Positions 1 to 9,439 of a DNA stretch of 33,267 nt are shown here, in pieces (within the stretch, counting starts at the first letter, position 1; the number at the start of each line of letters is the position of its first letter). This DNA is from Bacteroidales bacterium. GTDB lineage: Bacteria; Bacteroidota; Bacteroidia; Bacteroidales; GWF2-38-335. The stretch spans positions 1 to 33,267 of the forward strand of contig JAFGXD010000097.1 of assembly GCA_016936815.1 (NCBI GenBank), read 5' to 3'. Made by a program: the position numbers and the translations under genes. The notes under the pieces are model-generated. The model made no database searches. It saw only the letters and a program-made list of their open reading frames with translations, and had not been told where the DNA came from.

Positions 1-55
1 AATAAAATTAATTATTTTTTAATTAAATTTACCTCGCTTTTTAAACAAAAAAACT

Positions 56-1945
56 ATGAAAAAAAACGAAAAGCCAAATGTCTTCTACGACATACACATG
101 CATGCTTTTACTCTTAATCATGCCGGAATTATTGCTTATTTAAACCGCTCGCTTATTAACAATGGCGTTTCGCTTAACGATTTGTTTAGCAAAAGTTTTT
201 TTGTAAACATCTTGAGTTTATTGCTTTATAAATCAAGTAGTTCTAATGAGAAAACCGGAGGTAAAAAACTTTCGTTTAGCAAAATTCTTAAAATTGTTTT
301 GGTAATTATTGCCTGCTGTCTGTTTATTGAAGGTTGGTGGCTTATTTTTTACAAGTCGCAACAGGGATTGGAATTTGCTAAACTTTCATTAATTCAAAAC
401 CCTCTTATCTTATTTGCCGGAATTGTGCTTGTATTGTTGCTTTCATTAATAATTCTTAAAAAGAAATCCTTTAGTAAAATTAAAACTTTGCTGTTATTCG
501 CTCTATCTGCTTTTGTAATTGCCGTTATTGCTTCAAGTCTGGTTTATTATTTTACCTTTTTAACAGACTTTGACTTCTCATACAAAACTATTTTAGTTGA
601 AACTCTTTACAAATTATGGGTTTTTATTAGCTTCCTTGCAGCCGCAATTATTGCCCTTGCGGTTCTTGTTGTTCCTTCTTTATTAAAGTTTTCGAAGAAA
701 GCCGATAGCTTTGTTTCCGATAATTTGGGAAAAGCTCTAAATCTTTTTTCATACATGGAAAACGACATTGCAACTCAATTCTATACTATTGAAGATGAGC
801 TTAAGTACTACGATGCTAATTCAAACCTAAAGCAAAGTCAACAGTCAATTAAAGAAAAAAAGGCGGAAGGTAGAAAAAGCAATTTCGAAATTCTGGATTA
901 TTCATACAAAAAGGTAATTCTTACTCCATTAATAATGGATTTTGGATATAAAGGGAAAGACGATTTTTCGCAAGTGTTCTATAATTCAAGTCCGGTAAAA
1001 CCTGTTCTTACTCAACTAGTTGATTTATATCTTGGAATTGGCGAATACACCAAAAACAAAGATTATAATCTCTTGGAAATTTATCCCTTCCTTGGCATTA
1101 ATCCAATTAATTATTTGGCAAAAGATGAGGAGGAAAAACATGGAAAAATCAGACTGGAAAGGTTATTAAATAAATATTTTTCATCAAAACTTATTGATGA
1201 TAGTTTTGAGGAAGAAAACCGTTACAGACTTTTTAGAAACAGGTATGAAAATTTAAAGCTTGATAACCTGCTGGATACTAAACCGGAAAATAAGATCAAA
1301 ATTCACTCTGTTGATGATGGAAGCATATACAAAAACCTTTTCTGCGGTATTAAACTCTATCCGCCTTTAGGCTTTAACCCCTGGCCCGACAAAAATCCCA
1401 AAGAACTGGAAAAAAACTGCGAATTGTATGATTTATGTGAAAAATATAAAATCCCAATTACAAGTCATTGCAACAATGGGGGATGGACAATTGCTGAAGC
1501 CGAAAAAGTGGAGTCATACACAAACCCCAAAATCTGGGAAAAGGTGTTGGCTAAGTTTCCCGACTTAAAAATAAATTTTGCACATTTTGGCGGTAATGGA
1601 AAAGGAAGTCTGGGATTCGACGAAAAACGGCAAAAGGAAATTCTCAAGCTTATTGGAAATTACAATAATGTTTACACCGATATTTCCTGTATTTTCAACA
1701 CCAAAGAAAAAATATCGTACTTGTACAATCTTATTGAAAGTGAAAATAGTAAATACGAAAAGAATCTGGAAGACAGAATACTTTTTGGCACTGATTTTCC
1801 AATGATTTTGTCGGCTCAGACCAAAAACTACGTTGATTATATAAAAGTTTTTATGGATAATACCAAACCCGAACTAATAGAAAAATTCACTTTACAAAAC
1901 CCTGAAATATTTTTGTGGAACCAAAAAATAGAAAGCTATGAATAA
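56..1945 (+). CDS. Amidohydrolase-family TIM-barrel hydrolase with an inserted four-helix membrane domain
   Basis: Seen: 629 residues. The N-terminus carries an H-x-H metal motif (H14, H16) in a DIHMH context. Four hydrophobic helices follow at about residues 78-100, 111-135, 142-168 and 187-210. The rest of an amidohydrolase barrel then comes: GIKLYPP (K433), TSHCNNGG (H471), NFAHFGG (H510) and FGTDFP (D580). Known: these are the usual metal and catalytic positions of amidohydrolase-2-type enzymes. Inference: an even number of helices keeps both barrel halves on the same side of the membrane, probably the cytoplasm, so this would be a membrane-anchored hydrolase. Substrate unknown. The next gene overlaps by 8 bp, so the two are probably co-translated. 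The start ATG at 56 directly precedes the first metal motif; I see no clear promoter in the 55 bases before it. Confidence 0.72.
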   Translation: MKKNEKPNVFYDIHMHAFTLNHAGIIAYLNRSLINNGVSLNDLFSKSFFVNILSLLLYKSSSSNEKTGGKKLSFSKILKIVLVIIACCLFIEGWWLIFYKSQQGLEFAKLSLIQNPLILFAGIVLVLLLSLIILKKKSFSKIKTLLLFALSAFVIAVIASSLVYYFTFLTDFDFSYKTILVETLYKLWVFISFLAAAIIALAVLVVPSLLKFSKKADSFVSDNLGKALNLFSYMENDIATQFYTIEDELKYYDANSNLKQSQQSIKEKKAEGRKSNFEILDYSYKKVILTPLIMDFGYKGKDDFSQVFYNSSPVKPVLTQLVDLYLGIGEYTKNKDYNLLEIYPFLGINPINYLAKDEEEKHGKIRLERLLNKYFSSKLIDDSFEEENRYRLFRNRYENLKLDNLLDTKPENKIKIHSVDDGSIYKNLFCGIKLYPPLGFNPWPDKNPKELEKNCELYDLCEKYKIPITSHCNNGGWTIAEAEKVESYTNPKIWEKVLAKFPDLKINFAHFGGNGKGSLGFDEKRQKEILKLIGNYNNVYTDISCIFNTKEKISYLYNLIESENSKYEKNLEDRILFGTDFPMILSAQTKNYVDYIKVFMDNTKPELIEKFTLQNPEIFLWNQKIESYE

Positions 1946-3560
1946 ATTTTTCGACCTGCATGTGCATACTACATTAAAGCCAATGAATTCATATTCGGAA
2001 GAGAAAGGATACTCGCCTGTAAGAGAATGCCCGGATCACGACATCTGGCGTTACCGACCAATGAAGAAAGAAAGTTGGATGTTAGACAAGGATAAGGATT
2101 CAGATTCTAAATCCAATTTAAACAAAGCAAAAACCGGAAATGTTAAATGCATGGTTCTTTCCTTATACCCATTCGAACAGGGTTTTATGAAATTGGCCGG
2201 AAAAAAGGCCGACAACAACAAACTTTTCGATAAAGCTTTTGCAAATATGTTGGGTTTCGATGAGGAAAGAGTAAATAATTTGCAGGACCGGAATTGTAAC
2301 TATTTTGCAGATTTGCAAGTCGAATACAATTTACTTAAAGACAATAAGTTAAATAATTCCCAGTCGGGAAAATGGCAGTACGTTTTGGTAAAAACCTATG
2401 CTGAAATAGAAAATGCCATTCAGGAAAACAAATTGCCCATTGTTTTAAGTATTGAAGGAGCTGCTGCATTTGGCCTTGCTACCGGAAAATACTACGACAT
2501 GGAGAAAAACAATCCTGCCGAATTCGAAAAAGCAAAAATTGAATATCTGCAAAATGTCGATAAGGTGAAATCGTGGGAATACGCACCATTGTTTATTTCT
2601 CCGGCTCATCATTTTTATAATCAGGTTTGTGGAATGGCAAAAAGCATTTCAGCCGATTCTGCAATTGCCGAGCTAATTCGTCCTTTGGTTATTAATCAGG
2701 ATTACAAACTTCCCGACGGCAGAATGTGCTACGATGTGGGATTTACCGATTTAGGAAAGAAATTGCTTGAAAAATTGCTTCAAGAAAGGGAAGAAACAAT
2801 AAATGGCAAAAAAGTAAAATTCAAAAGAATATTTATTGATATAAAGCACCTTAGCGGAAATGCACGTAAGGAATACTTTAAATTTGTTGAAAAATACAAA
2901 ACATCCGACGGTAAACCGGGAATACCAATAATTGCAAGTCATACCGCTGTAAATGGCTTTCCAACAATTGCACAAGCTATTGCCCAAAAAGACGATATTA
3001 AGAAAAGCAAATTCAAAACACAAATAACAAGTCGCTATGGCACAAGAATAGACTGGTTTAATCGTTGGAGCATAAATTTAACAGATGAGGAAGTAAAAAA
3101 GATTTATGAAAGCAGAGGATTAATAGGTTTCCTTTTGGATGAGACAAGGCTTTCAAATAAATGGCATTTAAAAGACATTCATAAAAAGAGTAAATCTGAG
3201 CAAAAAGAAAAATACATGGAAATGTTTTTCAATCATTTGTTTCATGCAGTTGGAGTTATAAACAACATAAAAGGTTGGGATATACTAACTATTGGTTCCG
3301 ATTTAGATGGAGGAATAGATGTTATGGACTGTTACCGCTATAAAATTTCAAATGGAAAACACGAAAGCAAAGGACTTGAAGCATTAAGTGAGTTAGGAAA
3401 CGACCTTATTGAATTTTGGCATAAACAACTTAATAGCAGTCGCTTTAACAATCCTTCAGCCAAGCCTTATCGCAAATATGTTTACGATAGAACTCCAGAG
3501 TATTTTATAGAAAAACTTATGTGGCAAAACGGCATGGATTTTCTAAAAAGATGGATGTAG
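1938..3560 (+). CDS. Peptidase M19 (membrane dipeptidase)-like metal hydrolase
   Basis: Seen: 540 residues, no signal peptide. Motifs in order: FDLHVHT (H8, H10), LSIEGAA (E173), DIKHLSG (H304), ASHTAVNG (H335) and IGSDLDGG (D455). Known: renal dipeptidase-type M19 enzymes use HxD, a bridging Glu in an EGG-like motif, two further His and an Asp in a G-x-D-F-D-G motif. The order and spacing fit, but the first motif here is HxH rather than HxD. The protein is also longer than usual M19 members (about 320-400 residues), with extra sequence before E173 and around residues 350-440. Inference: a divergent dinuclear metal hydrolase, perhaps acting on a peptide or amide. It starts inside the end of the preceding hydrolase gene and probably works with it. 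Its stop lies three bases from the convergent histidine kinase stop. Confidence 0.65.
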   Translation: MNKFFDLHVHTTLKPMNSYSEEKGYSPVRECPDHDIWRYRPMKKESWMLDKDKDSDSKSNLNKAKTGNVKCMVLSLYPFEQGFMKLAGKKADNNKLFDKAFANMLGFDEERVNNLQDRNCNYFADLQVEYNLLKDNKLNNSQSGKWQYVLVKTYAEIENAIQENKLPIVLSIEGAAAFGLATGKYYDMEKNNPAEFEKAKIEYLQNVDKVKSWEYAPLFISPAHHFYNQVCGMAKSISADSAIAELIRPLVINQDYKLPDGRMCYDVGFTDLGKKLLEKLLQEREETINGKKVKFKRIFIDIKHLSGNARKEYFKFVEKYKTSDGKPGIPIIASHTAVNGFPTIAQAIAQKDDIKKSKFKTQITSRYGTRIDWFNRWSINLTDEEVKKIYESRGLIGFLLDETRLSNKWHLKDIHKKSKSEQKEKYMEMFFNHLFHAVGVINNIKGWDILTIGSDLDGGIDVMDCYRYKISNGKHESKGLEALSELGNDLIEFWHKQLNSSRFNNPSAKPYRKYVYDRTPEYFIEKLMWQNGMDFLKRWM

Positions 3561-3563
3561 AAA

Positions 3564-5522
3564 CTAAGTTTTAGGAATAGTAAAAAATAAACTTGTTCCT
3601 TTGCCCAAAGTAGATTCGGCCCAAATTTTACCGCCATGTTTCACAACAAATCTATGGCATATTTCCAAACCTATTCCTGTTCCCGATTCTCCTGATGTTC
3701 CTGCTTTGGCCGTTTTATTATCCTGAAACAGATTTTTAAGATCTTTGTCGTTAATCCCAATGCCCGAGTCTTTTACCGAAAAAATAAATTTGTCGTTTTC
3801 TTCCGTGAAATTAATTTGTACTTTTCCATCTTGAGGAGTAAATTTTACTGCATTGGAAACCAGATTTCTAAAAACTGTGGAAATCATATTACTATCTGCA
3901 TAAACAAACAGCGATTCAGGAATAATGTTTTTTATTTGAATTCGTTTATAAGAGGCAGAAATAGAAACAAGAGAAACTGCGGTGGAAACCATATTGTAAA
4001 CGCTGACTTTTTCTTTTTTAAGTACTACTTTCTCTGATTGTAATCTTGACCAGTGTAATAGGTTTTCTAGTAATTGAAAGGTTTTTGTGCCGGCCATATT
4101 AATTTCAGAAATATACCTTTTCTTGGTTGTATCATCAAGCTCTTCATATTCTTCGTAAAGAAGCTCTGAGAAACCAATAAGGGAATTAAAAGGGGAACGC
4201 AAATCGTGACCTATTATTGAAAACAAAGTGTCTTTTGTTCTATTCGATTCGGTAAGATTTTTTTCCGATTGCTGCAATTTGTTGTTTAATTCCTGTAACT
4301 GCCTGTTTCTTTCTGCAAGTAGGGTGTTCAATCTGTTTTTTCTCCTATTGTTTCGCACTATCAAAAAAAGTTGAACTGAAATAACAAAAATAATACCTAT
4401 AAGTAAATAGAGTAGATGTAAACGGCCTCTTTCTTTAGACTCTTGTTTTAGTCGCTTGTTTTCCTGTTCAATTTTGTATTCACGCAGTTCATTACTCTGA
4501 CTCATATCATCGAGTTTTTGCATAAGAGATAGGTTTCCTTCCATGTCAACCGAATCCTTATACAAAACAAATTCCTCGTAAGCACTAAGAGCCAGTTCGA
4601 AACGATTTTGTTTCTTATAAATAAAAGATATTATTTCGTAAGCCTGAGAAATCTGTTTTTTTAATCCTAAATCAAAAGCACATTCTAAACCAAGTCTTGA
4701 ATAATACACAGCAGAATCTAATTTTTCCAAAATTAAATATGTATGGCCAATATTATTGTAAATAATTGAACTTAACCATTTATTATCTCTATTTGCAACA
4801 ACATCTAAAGCCTTGAAGAGATAAATAATTGCTTTAGAATTATCTTTAATTTTCGAATATACAACTGCCATATTAATTAATGAGGAACACATTGCAAAAT
4901 AGTCGTCAATTTGCTTGCTATTTTCCAAAGCATCCTTAAAATATCTAAGTCCCACATGTGGATCTCCCTGATCGGAATAAATAAGCCCAATATTGTTCAA
5001 GCTTTTGGCAATTAGCTTTTTATCATCCATTTTAACAGCATAATCGGAAAATTTTTGGAAATACTGAATGGCTTTTTCAGGCATTTTTATTTTCCAATAA
5101 ATCATGCCAATATGGTTATGCGTTGCAGCAAGTATTTCTATATTATTAAGCTCCATAGCAATTTCCATAGCTTCAACATGAAGTCTCATAGCTACTTCGT
5201 ATCTACTTAGGGTGTAATTAGTTAATCCTAAAGCATTTAATGATTTAGCAAGACCGGGTTTATAATTATGGGTTTTTGAAAGATTTAGAGCTTCATTTGC
5301 ATAATCTAAAGCTTTTAGAGGAGATGCAACCCATATTTCGTTGGCTAGTTCAATTAACAAATCAATTTTTTCTATACCAGCGCTTGTAAGTAATCGTTTT
5401 TCCAAAGAATCAACAGGATGAGAAAAAACGCTTTCTTTAGATAAATAAATTTTGTCACTTTGTCCGTAATTTGTCAATCGACAAATTAAAACAAAAAATA
5501 AAAGAGTAATAAAAAGCTTCAT
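3564..5522 (-). CDS. TPR-containing sensor histidine kinase
   Basis: Seen: 652 residues. An N-terminal hydrophobic stretch (about 1-20) looks like a signal peptide. Tetratricopeptide-like repeats fill about residues 40-330, then a coiled coil and one membrane helix (about 367-390). The kinase part shows an H-box HDLRSPFN with phospho-acceptor H439, an N-box NLVSNAVKF, and G-boxes DSGIGI and GTGIGLEICHRF. Known: Bacteroidota commonly encode kinases with periplasmic TPR sensors of this shape. No receiver domain is fused and no response-regulator gene is adjacent, so the partner must be elsewhere. The gene starts four bases after the stop of the upstream lipoprotein gene, so the two form an operon. 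Inference: the lipoprotein and the periplasmic TPR part may sense the same envelope signal. Confidence 0.85.
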   Translation of the reverse strand: MKLFITLLFFVLICRLTNYGQSDKIYLSKESVFSHPVDSLEKRLLTSAGIEKIDLLIELANEIWVASPLKALDYANEALNLSKTHNYKPGLAKSLNALGLTNYTLSRYEVAMRLHVEAMEIAMELNNIEILAATHNHIGMIYWKIKMPEKAIQYFQKFSDYAVKMDDKKLIAKSLNNIGLIYSDQGDPHVGLRYFKDALENSKQIDDYFAMCSSLINMAVVYSKIKDNSKAIIYLFKALDVVANRDNKWLSSIIYNNIGHTYLILEKLDSAVYYSRLGLECAFDLGLKKQISQAYEIISFIYKKQNRFELALSAYEEFVLYKDSVDMEGNLSLMQKLDDMSQSNELREYKIEQENKRLKQESKERGRLHLLYLLIGIIFVISVQLFLIVRNNRRKNRLNTLLAERNRQLQELNNKLQQSEKNLTESNRTKDTLFSIIGHDLRSPFNSLIGFSELLYEEYEELDDTTKKRYISEINMAGTKTFQLLENLLHWSRLQSEKVVLKKEKVSVYNMVSTAVSLVSISASYKRIQIKNIIPESLFVYADSNMISTVFRNLVSNAVKFTPQDGKVQINFTEENDKFIFSVKDSGIGINDKDLKNLFQDNKTAKAGTSGESGTGIGLEICHRFVVKHGGKIWAESTLGKGTSLFFTIPKT

Positions 5523-5526
5523 AGAA

Positions 5527-6630
5527 CTATATTTCAGCTTTGTTTAACAATGGAATCATCCCAATAAGAGAAGTAATTGAAGCGTTTAGTTCAATTGCTT
5601 TTTTTGGATACTCAGCAGATTCTTCCAAATAAATATTATTTTCAACATCGGTTTTTTCCCACTTAACCAGTTTTCCGTTTAAATAAAAAAACTTGTTGCT
5701 TACATTTCCTGTTTCTAAATCTCCGTTTTCAAGTTCGTAAAACTCAATAGATTCTTGTTCAACATAAACCAACTGTCCCTTATTGTAAAAAACCATCCAT
5801 GTTTCAGATACTTCTTCAGAGTATTCATATTTCAGGCAAATTATTTTATCGTCTTCTAAGTAAGCTGTAACCTTCTCTACACCTTCCGGCGACATGCTCT
5901 CTCTTTCATCATAAACATCCGAAGCAATGGCCTCCATAACTTCAGAAATATAATTATCATGATTAGCAATCATAAAATAGTTTGTATCAATTATTGCTGA
6001 TTTTTGAATTTCTTTACAAAGAAAAATATCAGCAAATCCATCTTTATTATTATAAAATGTATTTTTTGAAATCCTTGTATTAGAGGCACATGAAGAAATT
6101 CCATATTGTTTACAGTTTGTAATAATATTCTCTTCAATAGATAAACTGTCAGCCAATTTCTCGCATTTAATTCCGTATGACCCTGAAGTATGAATTTGAT
6201 TGTTTCTTAATACAATGTTTTTTCCCGATTTAACATGTAGAAGGGCTGGTGTAAGTTTTTCATTACTTGTAAAATACAGATTTAATCCTTCAATTATTAG
6301 GTTATTGCAACTATCAATAATAAGAAAACTACCAGAAGAATCTGCAAGACACAGTTCAGCATAATCGCCATGAATTAGCAGATTATTCTTATTTATTATT
6401 GAAATAGGCTGAATACAATCTAAACGGTCTGCAATAGTAAGAGTATCGAAATCGTTAGAAATTTCCAAAGCCAAAACCAATCCGTTAAAATCGGTTATTA
6501 TATGATTTGTAATCATAGCAAGGGTATCAACAGGCTTTACATCCTGATTAGAATCAGAATTGTTTGCTGATTCTTCGAAGCAGGCTGTAAATAAAACAGC
6601 AATTAATAGTAAAAGAAATAATTTCTTCAT
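5527..6630 (-). CDS. Lipoprotein with right-handed beta-helix region
   Basis: Seen: starting at the ATG whose first base is 6630, the protein is 367 residues and opens with MKKLFLLLLIAVLFTAC, a lipoprotein signal with a lipobox cysteine. A longer frame reaches 6681, but its extra 17 residues would bury the signal peptide, so I reject it. Residues about 70-200 contain repeated N-x-I/L units such as NNLIIEGL, KNIVLRNNQIHTS and ENIITNCKQYGI, the pattern of parallel beta-helix (NosD/pectate-lyase-like) coils. The C-terminal part is acidic and shows no motif I recognise. Known: beta-helix lipoproteins often sit on the cell surface or in the periplasm and bind polysaccharide. Inference: co-transcribed with the downstream histidine kinase gene (four-base gap), so possibly an accessory sensor. 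No catalytic residues could be assigned. Confidence 0.65.
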   Translation of the reverse strand: MKKLFLLLLIAVLFTACFEESANNSDSNQDVKPVDTLAMITNHIITDFNGLVLALEISNDFDTLTIADRLDCIQPISIINKNNLLIHGDYAELCLADSSGSFLIIDSCNNLIIEGLNLYFTSNEKLTPALLHVKSGKNIVLRNNQIHTSGSYGIKCEKLADSLSIEENIITNCKQYGISSCASNTRISKNTFYNNKDGFADIFLCKEIQKSAIIDTNYFMIANHDNYISEVMEAIASDVYDERESMSPEGVEKVTAYLEDDKIICLKYEYSEEVSETWMVFYNKGQLVYVEQESIEFYELENGDLETGNVSNKFFYLNGKLVKWEKTDVENNIYLEESAEYPKKAIELNASITSLIGMIPLLNKAEI

Positions 6631-6783
6631 TGTAAATTTTTTTCTAAACGAAAGTACAAAAAAAACATTAGAGCATTGCAATTCTTATAAACAATTGTGT
6701 GAATGGATTCCTATTATTTCTACCACAAACAACAAGTCAAAATATAGGTTTTAAATATTATTGAATGACTTGGATTCGTTAGT

Positions 6784-8565
6784 CTAATAATACAATAACC
6801 ATGCATTAGGCTCAAAATCGGCTCTTATGCTGTTTAATTCATTAATAGCAGTTTTCTTATCGGCATAAGCTTTGCAACAAACCATGTGCAAGCGTCCTCT
6901 CATTCCAAATTTTTTAGAATCACAGCCTTTTTCCTTAAGTTTTATCACATAATTATCGGCATTGCTTTCAATCTCGAAACAACCAACAACCACATAATAC
7001 AATTTCTGACCCTTTGGAAATTCGTGAGTTTCAACCTGAGTCTCTGTTTGATTATTGTTGTTTTGACTGTTATTTGTTGTATTATTTTCAACAGTTGAAA
7101 CATCGTCGGCCACAACATTTTCAATAGTATCTTCCGTAATTATTGTATCAACAACTACAGCAATGGTGTCGGTTTTTGCAGAATCTATTGGTAATGCGTT
7201 GTCGTTATTGTTGTTGCTATTTTCGCCATTGTTGTCTTTTTCGCCATTGTTAGAGGATTCTTTTCCACCAATAAACGGAATTTTTTCTTTAAGTTCGTTA
7301 AACTGTTCGGGGTATAGCATTGCCCATGTTACACCGGCAGCAATAATTAGAAGGATTATCCACAGACCAATATACCTTCTTTTTTTCTTTCCGGTTTTTT
7401 CTTTTTTGGGCTTGGGTTCTTTTTTAGGTTTTGGTTCTTTTTTCTTTTTTTCCTTCTTTTCTTCTTTCTTTACTTCAGTATTTTGTTCTATTTTATCTTC
7501 TATTTTTTCTTCGGAAATATTTTCAACGGGTTGAGGTTCAACACCGGTTTCAATCTGTTCTGGTATAGTATTTTCGGATTCAGGTATATTTTTTGTTTCG
7601 CCTTTAATTTCGGGAGCTGAATCTGCAACCATTGGTGGAACAACTACTGCTGTTTTTTCGACCGGTTTTTTAGCTTCTTTTTCGGCCTTTTTCTTTTCTA
7701 ATCTTTCTCTTTTTAGTTTTTCCCTGGCTTCTTTTGCAAGTTTTTTCTTCTCTGCAGCCTCTTGTTTTGCTTTAAGTTTGGCTGCAGCGGCGGCTTTTTT
7801 CTTTTCTTCGGCAAGTTTTTTGGCTTTAGCTTTATCCTGAGCAGCAGCTTTTTTCTTTTCCTCAGCTTTCTTTTTTGCCAGTTCTTTGGGATTTAGCTTT
7901 TTTGCCGTTTCGGCCGGGGTTATTACATTGGTTTCCTCGGTTTTTTGGGGTTCGGAAATTGTTGAAGTAGTTTCAATTTCCGGTTCGGGAGTTTCTTTAG
8001 AAATTTCAGACTCCACATTAAGAGTGTCTTGCTCCGGTTTTAATTCTGTTGATTCTTCAACTTTAGACTCCACAATATTTTCAGAAGCTTGAGGTTCGGG
8101 AATATTTTGAGTTTCTTCAATTATAGGTTCGGGGCTGGCCTCAGGAGTAGGAATTTCAGCAACAGGAGGTAATGCTTCAGTTTTTTCGGGTTCCGAAATA
8201 ATCGTGGTTTCGGTAGGTTCGGTTTTTTCGGGTTCAGTTGAAGGTATTTCCGACAAACCAGTGGGAGTAAAAATAACTTTTCCATTAGAGTCTTTTGTAA
8301 AAGTGCAGAGTCCCTCAATTTCAAATGCATTGCCTTGATTTACAGTATTAACAAGTTTTTCGGTAAATTCTTTGAGTTTATTTTTTGCATCTTCGCCTGA
8401 GCAATTTTCTTTTTTCACAATAAATCCTTCGAGCACACCATCGTCGAAACGAATAAATTCATTAAAATAAAATGCACCCGATTGTTTGTTGTGCATTATT
8501 GCACCAAAGCCCGGGATTATTACTCTGTCGGTGTTTTGAATTAATTCCTTTATGTAGTTTTCCAT
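6784..8565 (-). CDS. HU-like DNA-binding / transmembrane / SPOR-domain protein
   Basis: Seen: 593 residues in four parts. Residues 1-105 resemble the bacterial HU-CCDC81 fold (MENYIKELIQNTDRVIIPGF, then GAIMHNKQSG). Residues 105-375 are low-complexity Pro/Glu/Thr followed by Lys/Ala/Glu coiled coil. A Lys-rich stretch (about 365-395) ends in one membrane helix at about 398-417. An Asn/Asp/Thr linker leads to a SPOR domain (about 520-593, KLYYVVVGCFEIE onward). Known: SPOR domains bind denuded peptidoglycan at division sites, and this HU-SPOR layout recurs in Bacteroidota. Inference: the positively charged side and HU part stay in the cytoplasm and SPOR lies in the periplasm, so the protein could link nucleoid and septal wall. 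A possible -7 box (TAAATTTG, complement of 8633-8640) lies about 70 bases upstream. Confidence 0.8.
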   Translation of the reverse strand: MENYIKELIQNTDRVIIPGFGAIMHNKQSGAFYFNEFIRFDDGVLEGFIVKKENCSGEDAKNKLKEFTEKLVNTVNQGNAFEIEGLCTFTKDSNGKVIFTPTGLSEIPSTEPEKTEPTETTIISEPEKTEALPPVAEIPTPEASPEPIIEETQNIPEPQASENIVESKVEESTELKPEQDTLNVESEISKETPEPEIETTSTISEPQKTEETNVITPAETAKKLNPKELAKKKAEEKKKAAAQDKAKAKKLAEEKKKAAAAAKLKAKQEAAEKKKLAKEAREKLKRERLEKKKAEKEAKKPVEKTAVVVPPMVADSAPEIKGETKNIPESENTIPEQIETGVEPQPVENISEEKIEDKIEQNTEVKKEEKKEKKKKEPKPKKEPKPKKEKTGKKKRRYIGLWIILLIIAAGVTWAMLYPEQFNELKEKIPFIGGKESSNNGEKDNNGENSNNNNDNALPIDSAKTDTIAVVVDTIITEDTIENVVADDVSTVENNTTNNSQNNNNQTETQVETHEFPKGQKLYYVVVGCFEIESNADNYVIKLKEKGCDSKKFGMRGRLHMVCCKAYADKKTAINELNSIRADFEPNAWLLYY

Positions 8566-8991
8566 AATTGTTTAGTTTTCGGTTGGCGGTTCTTTTCGGC
8601 AGTTTAAAAAAACGAAAAAAAAACAAGGTATACAAATTTATCTCAACTAATTTTGATATGTCCACCGTGTTTTTCGCTTGCCAGTAATTGTCTTGAAATT
8701 TGTCGGGCAAGAGATAGCTATAAAAACGATATTGTTTTTTTCTTGCTAGTTTAATATTGTAATTTATTACGTCTTTGAGGTAATTTCTAATTTTTGAACA
8801 GTTTTTTTGTGACTATCAATCTGTCTTATTCATTGATTCCCACGGGTTAAAACCCATGGCTATGATTGGGCAACCAGTTCGTGGTTATGGGGGGATAAAT
8901 TGTTAATAGCGGTTGGCTTTTGGCTTCTAGCTGTTTGTGACCTTTCTACTCTATTTGAAAATGTTAATTTTCTTAATTGAAAGAAGGTCAT
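8566..8991. other. 426-base gap with one copy of the dispersed palindromic repeat
   Basis: No convincing gene is visible. The left part is AT-rich and contains the probable promoter of the HU/SPOR gene. Copy A of the dispersed repeat fills about 8777-8940. Short frames here have no ribosome-binding context and run through the repeat. Confidence 0.7.
8777..8940 (+). repeat. Dispersed palindromic repeat, copy A
   Basis: Core at about 8839-8897: an imperfect palindrome CCACGGGTTAAAACCCATGG, then CTATGATTGGG, then a short hairpin AACCA-GTTCG-TGGTT. A leader (GAGGTAATTTCTA, then a T-rich run ending GTGAC) is shared with copy D. A TTGGCTTTTGGCTT tail follows, as in copies B and C. It is intergenic, in the same orientation as the other copies. 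Confidence 0.8.
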
Positions 8992-9354
8992 TTATTTCTT
9001 AAAAACACATGCAAAAATTGTTCTGGTAAACCCAATTCCAAACCCATTTTGCAAATAAGAATAGACATAAACAATGGTGCCGCCTTTCTCGGAGGCTTGT
9101 CTTTTTAATTCGTCTATTGTCTTAATCTTTAACCCACTGTTGAAGTAAAATAAGAATTTTTCTGTTAGTTCTATCTCACCCAAATAATTCAAGTTACATA
9201 CGTCCGGTTTTTCATAAGTAATTATTACTTTATCTAAAGTATTTCCTAATTTTGAACATGCAAAACTTGCACCCGAAGTCTTGTTAATGTTGCCATTTGT
9301 ATATGTAAATGACAATAATGTTGCAAAAAATACAAAACTGATAATTGTTTTCAT
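8992..9354 (-). CDS. Small exported protein, possibly of the RcsF/YbjQ-like fold
   Basis: Seen: 120 residues. An N-terminal hydrophobic segment (MKTIISFVFFATLLSFTYTN) suggests a signal peptide. The mature part contains three cysteines, at FACSK, DVCNLNYLGEI and FACVFK. The pattern of a Cys near a NYLGEI strand, followed by IDELKRQASEKGGTIVYV, recalls small envelope domains of the RcsF/DUF4156/YbjQ type (short strand, helix with K-x-x-A-x-x-x-G, strand). That resemblance is by eye and weak; a family call is inference. The gene stands alone, with repeat copy A on its 3' side and the M1-like gene on its 5' side. Function unknown. Confidence 0.5.
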   Translation of the reverse strand: MKTIISFVFFATLLSFTYTNGNINKTSGASFACSKLGNTLDKVIITYEKPDVCNLNYLGEIELTEKFLFYFNSGLKIKTIDELKRQASEKGGTIVYVYSYLQNGFGIGFTRTIFACVFKK

Positions 9355-9439
9355 GTTAGTTATGGTTTTAGTTTTAACTTAATAGTTTGTTTTTAGTATT
9401 ATGATTAGAATTACTAGGACAATATTATGAAAAGGTTTT

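Noticed and set aside
7163-7534. 123-residue plus-strand frame rich in Phe and Ser
   Set aside because: It is the complement of the Lys/Glu/Pro-rich middle of the HU/SPOR gene.
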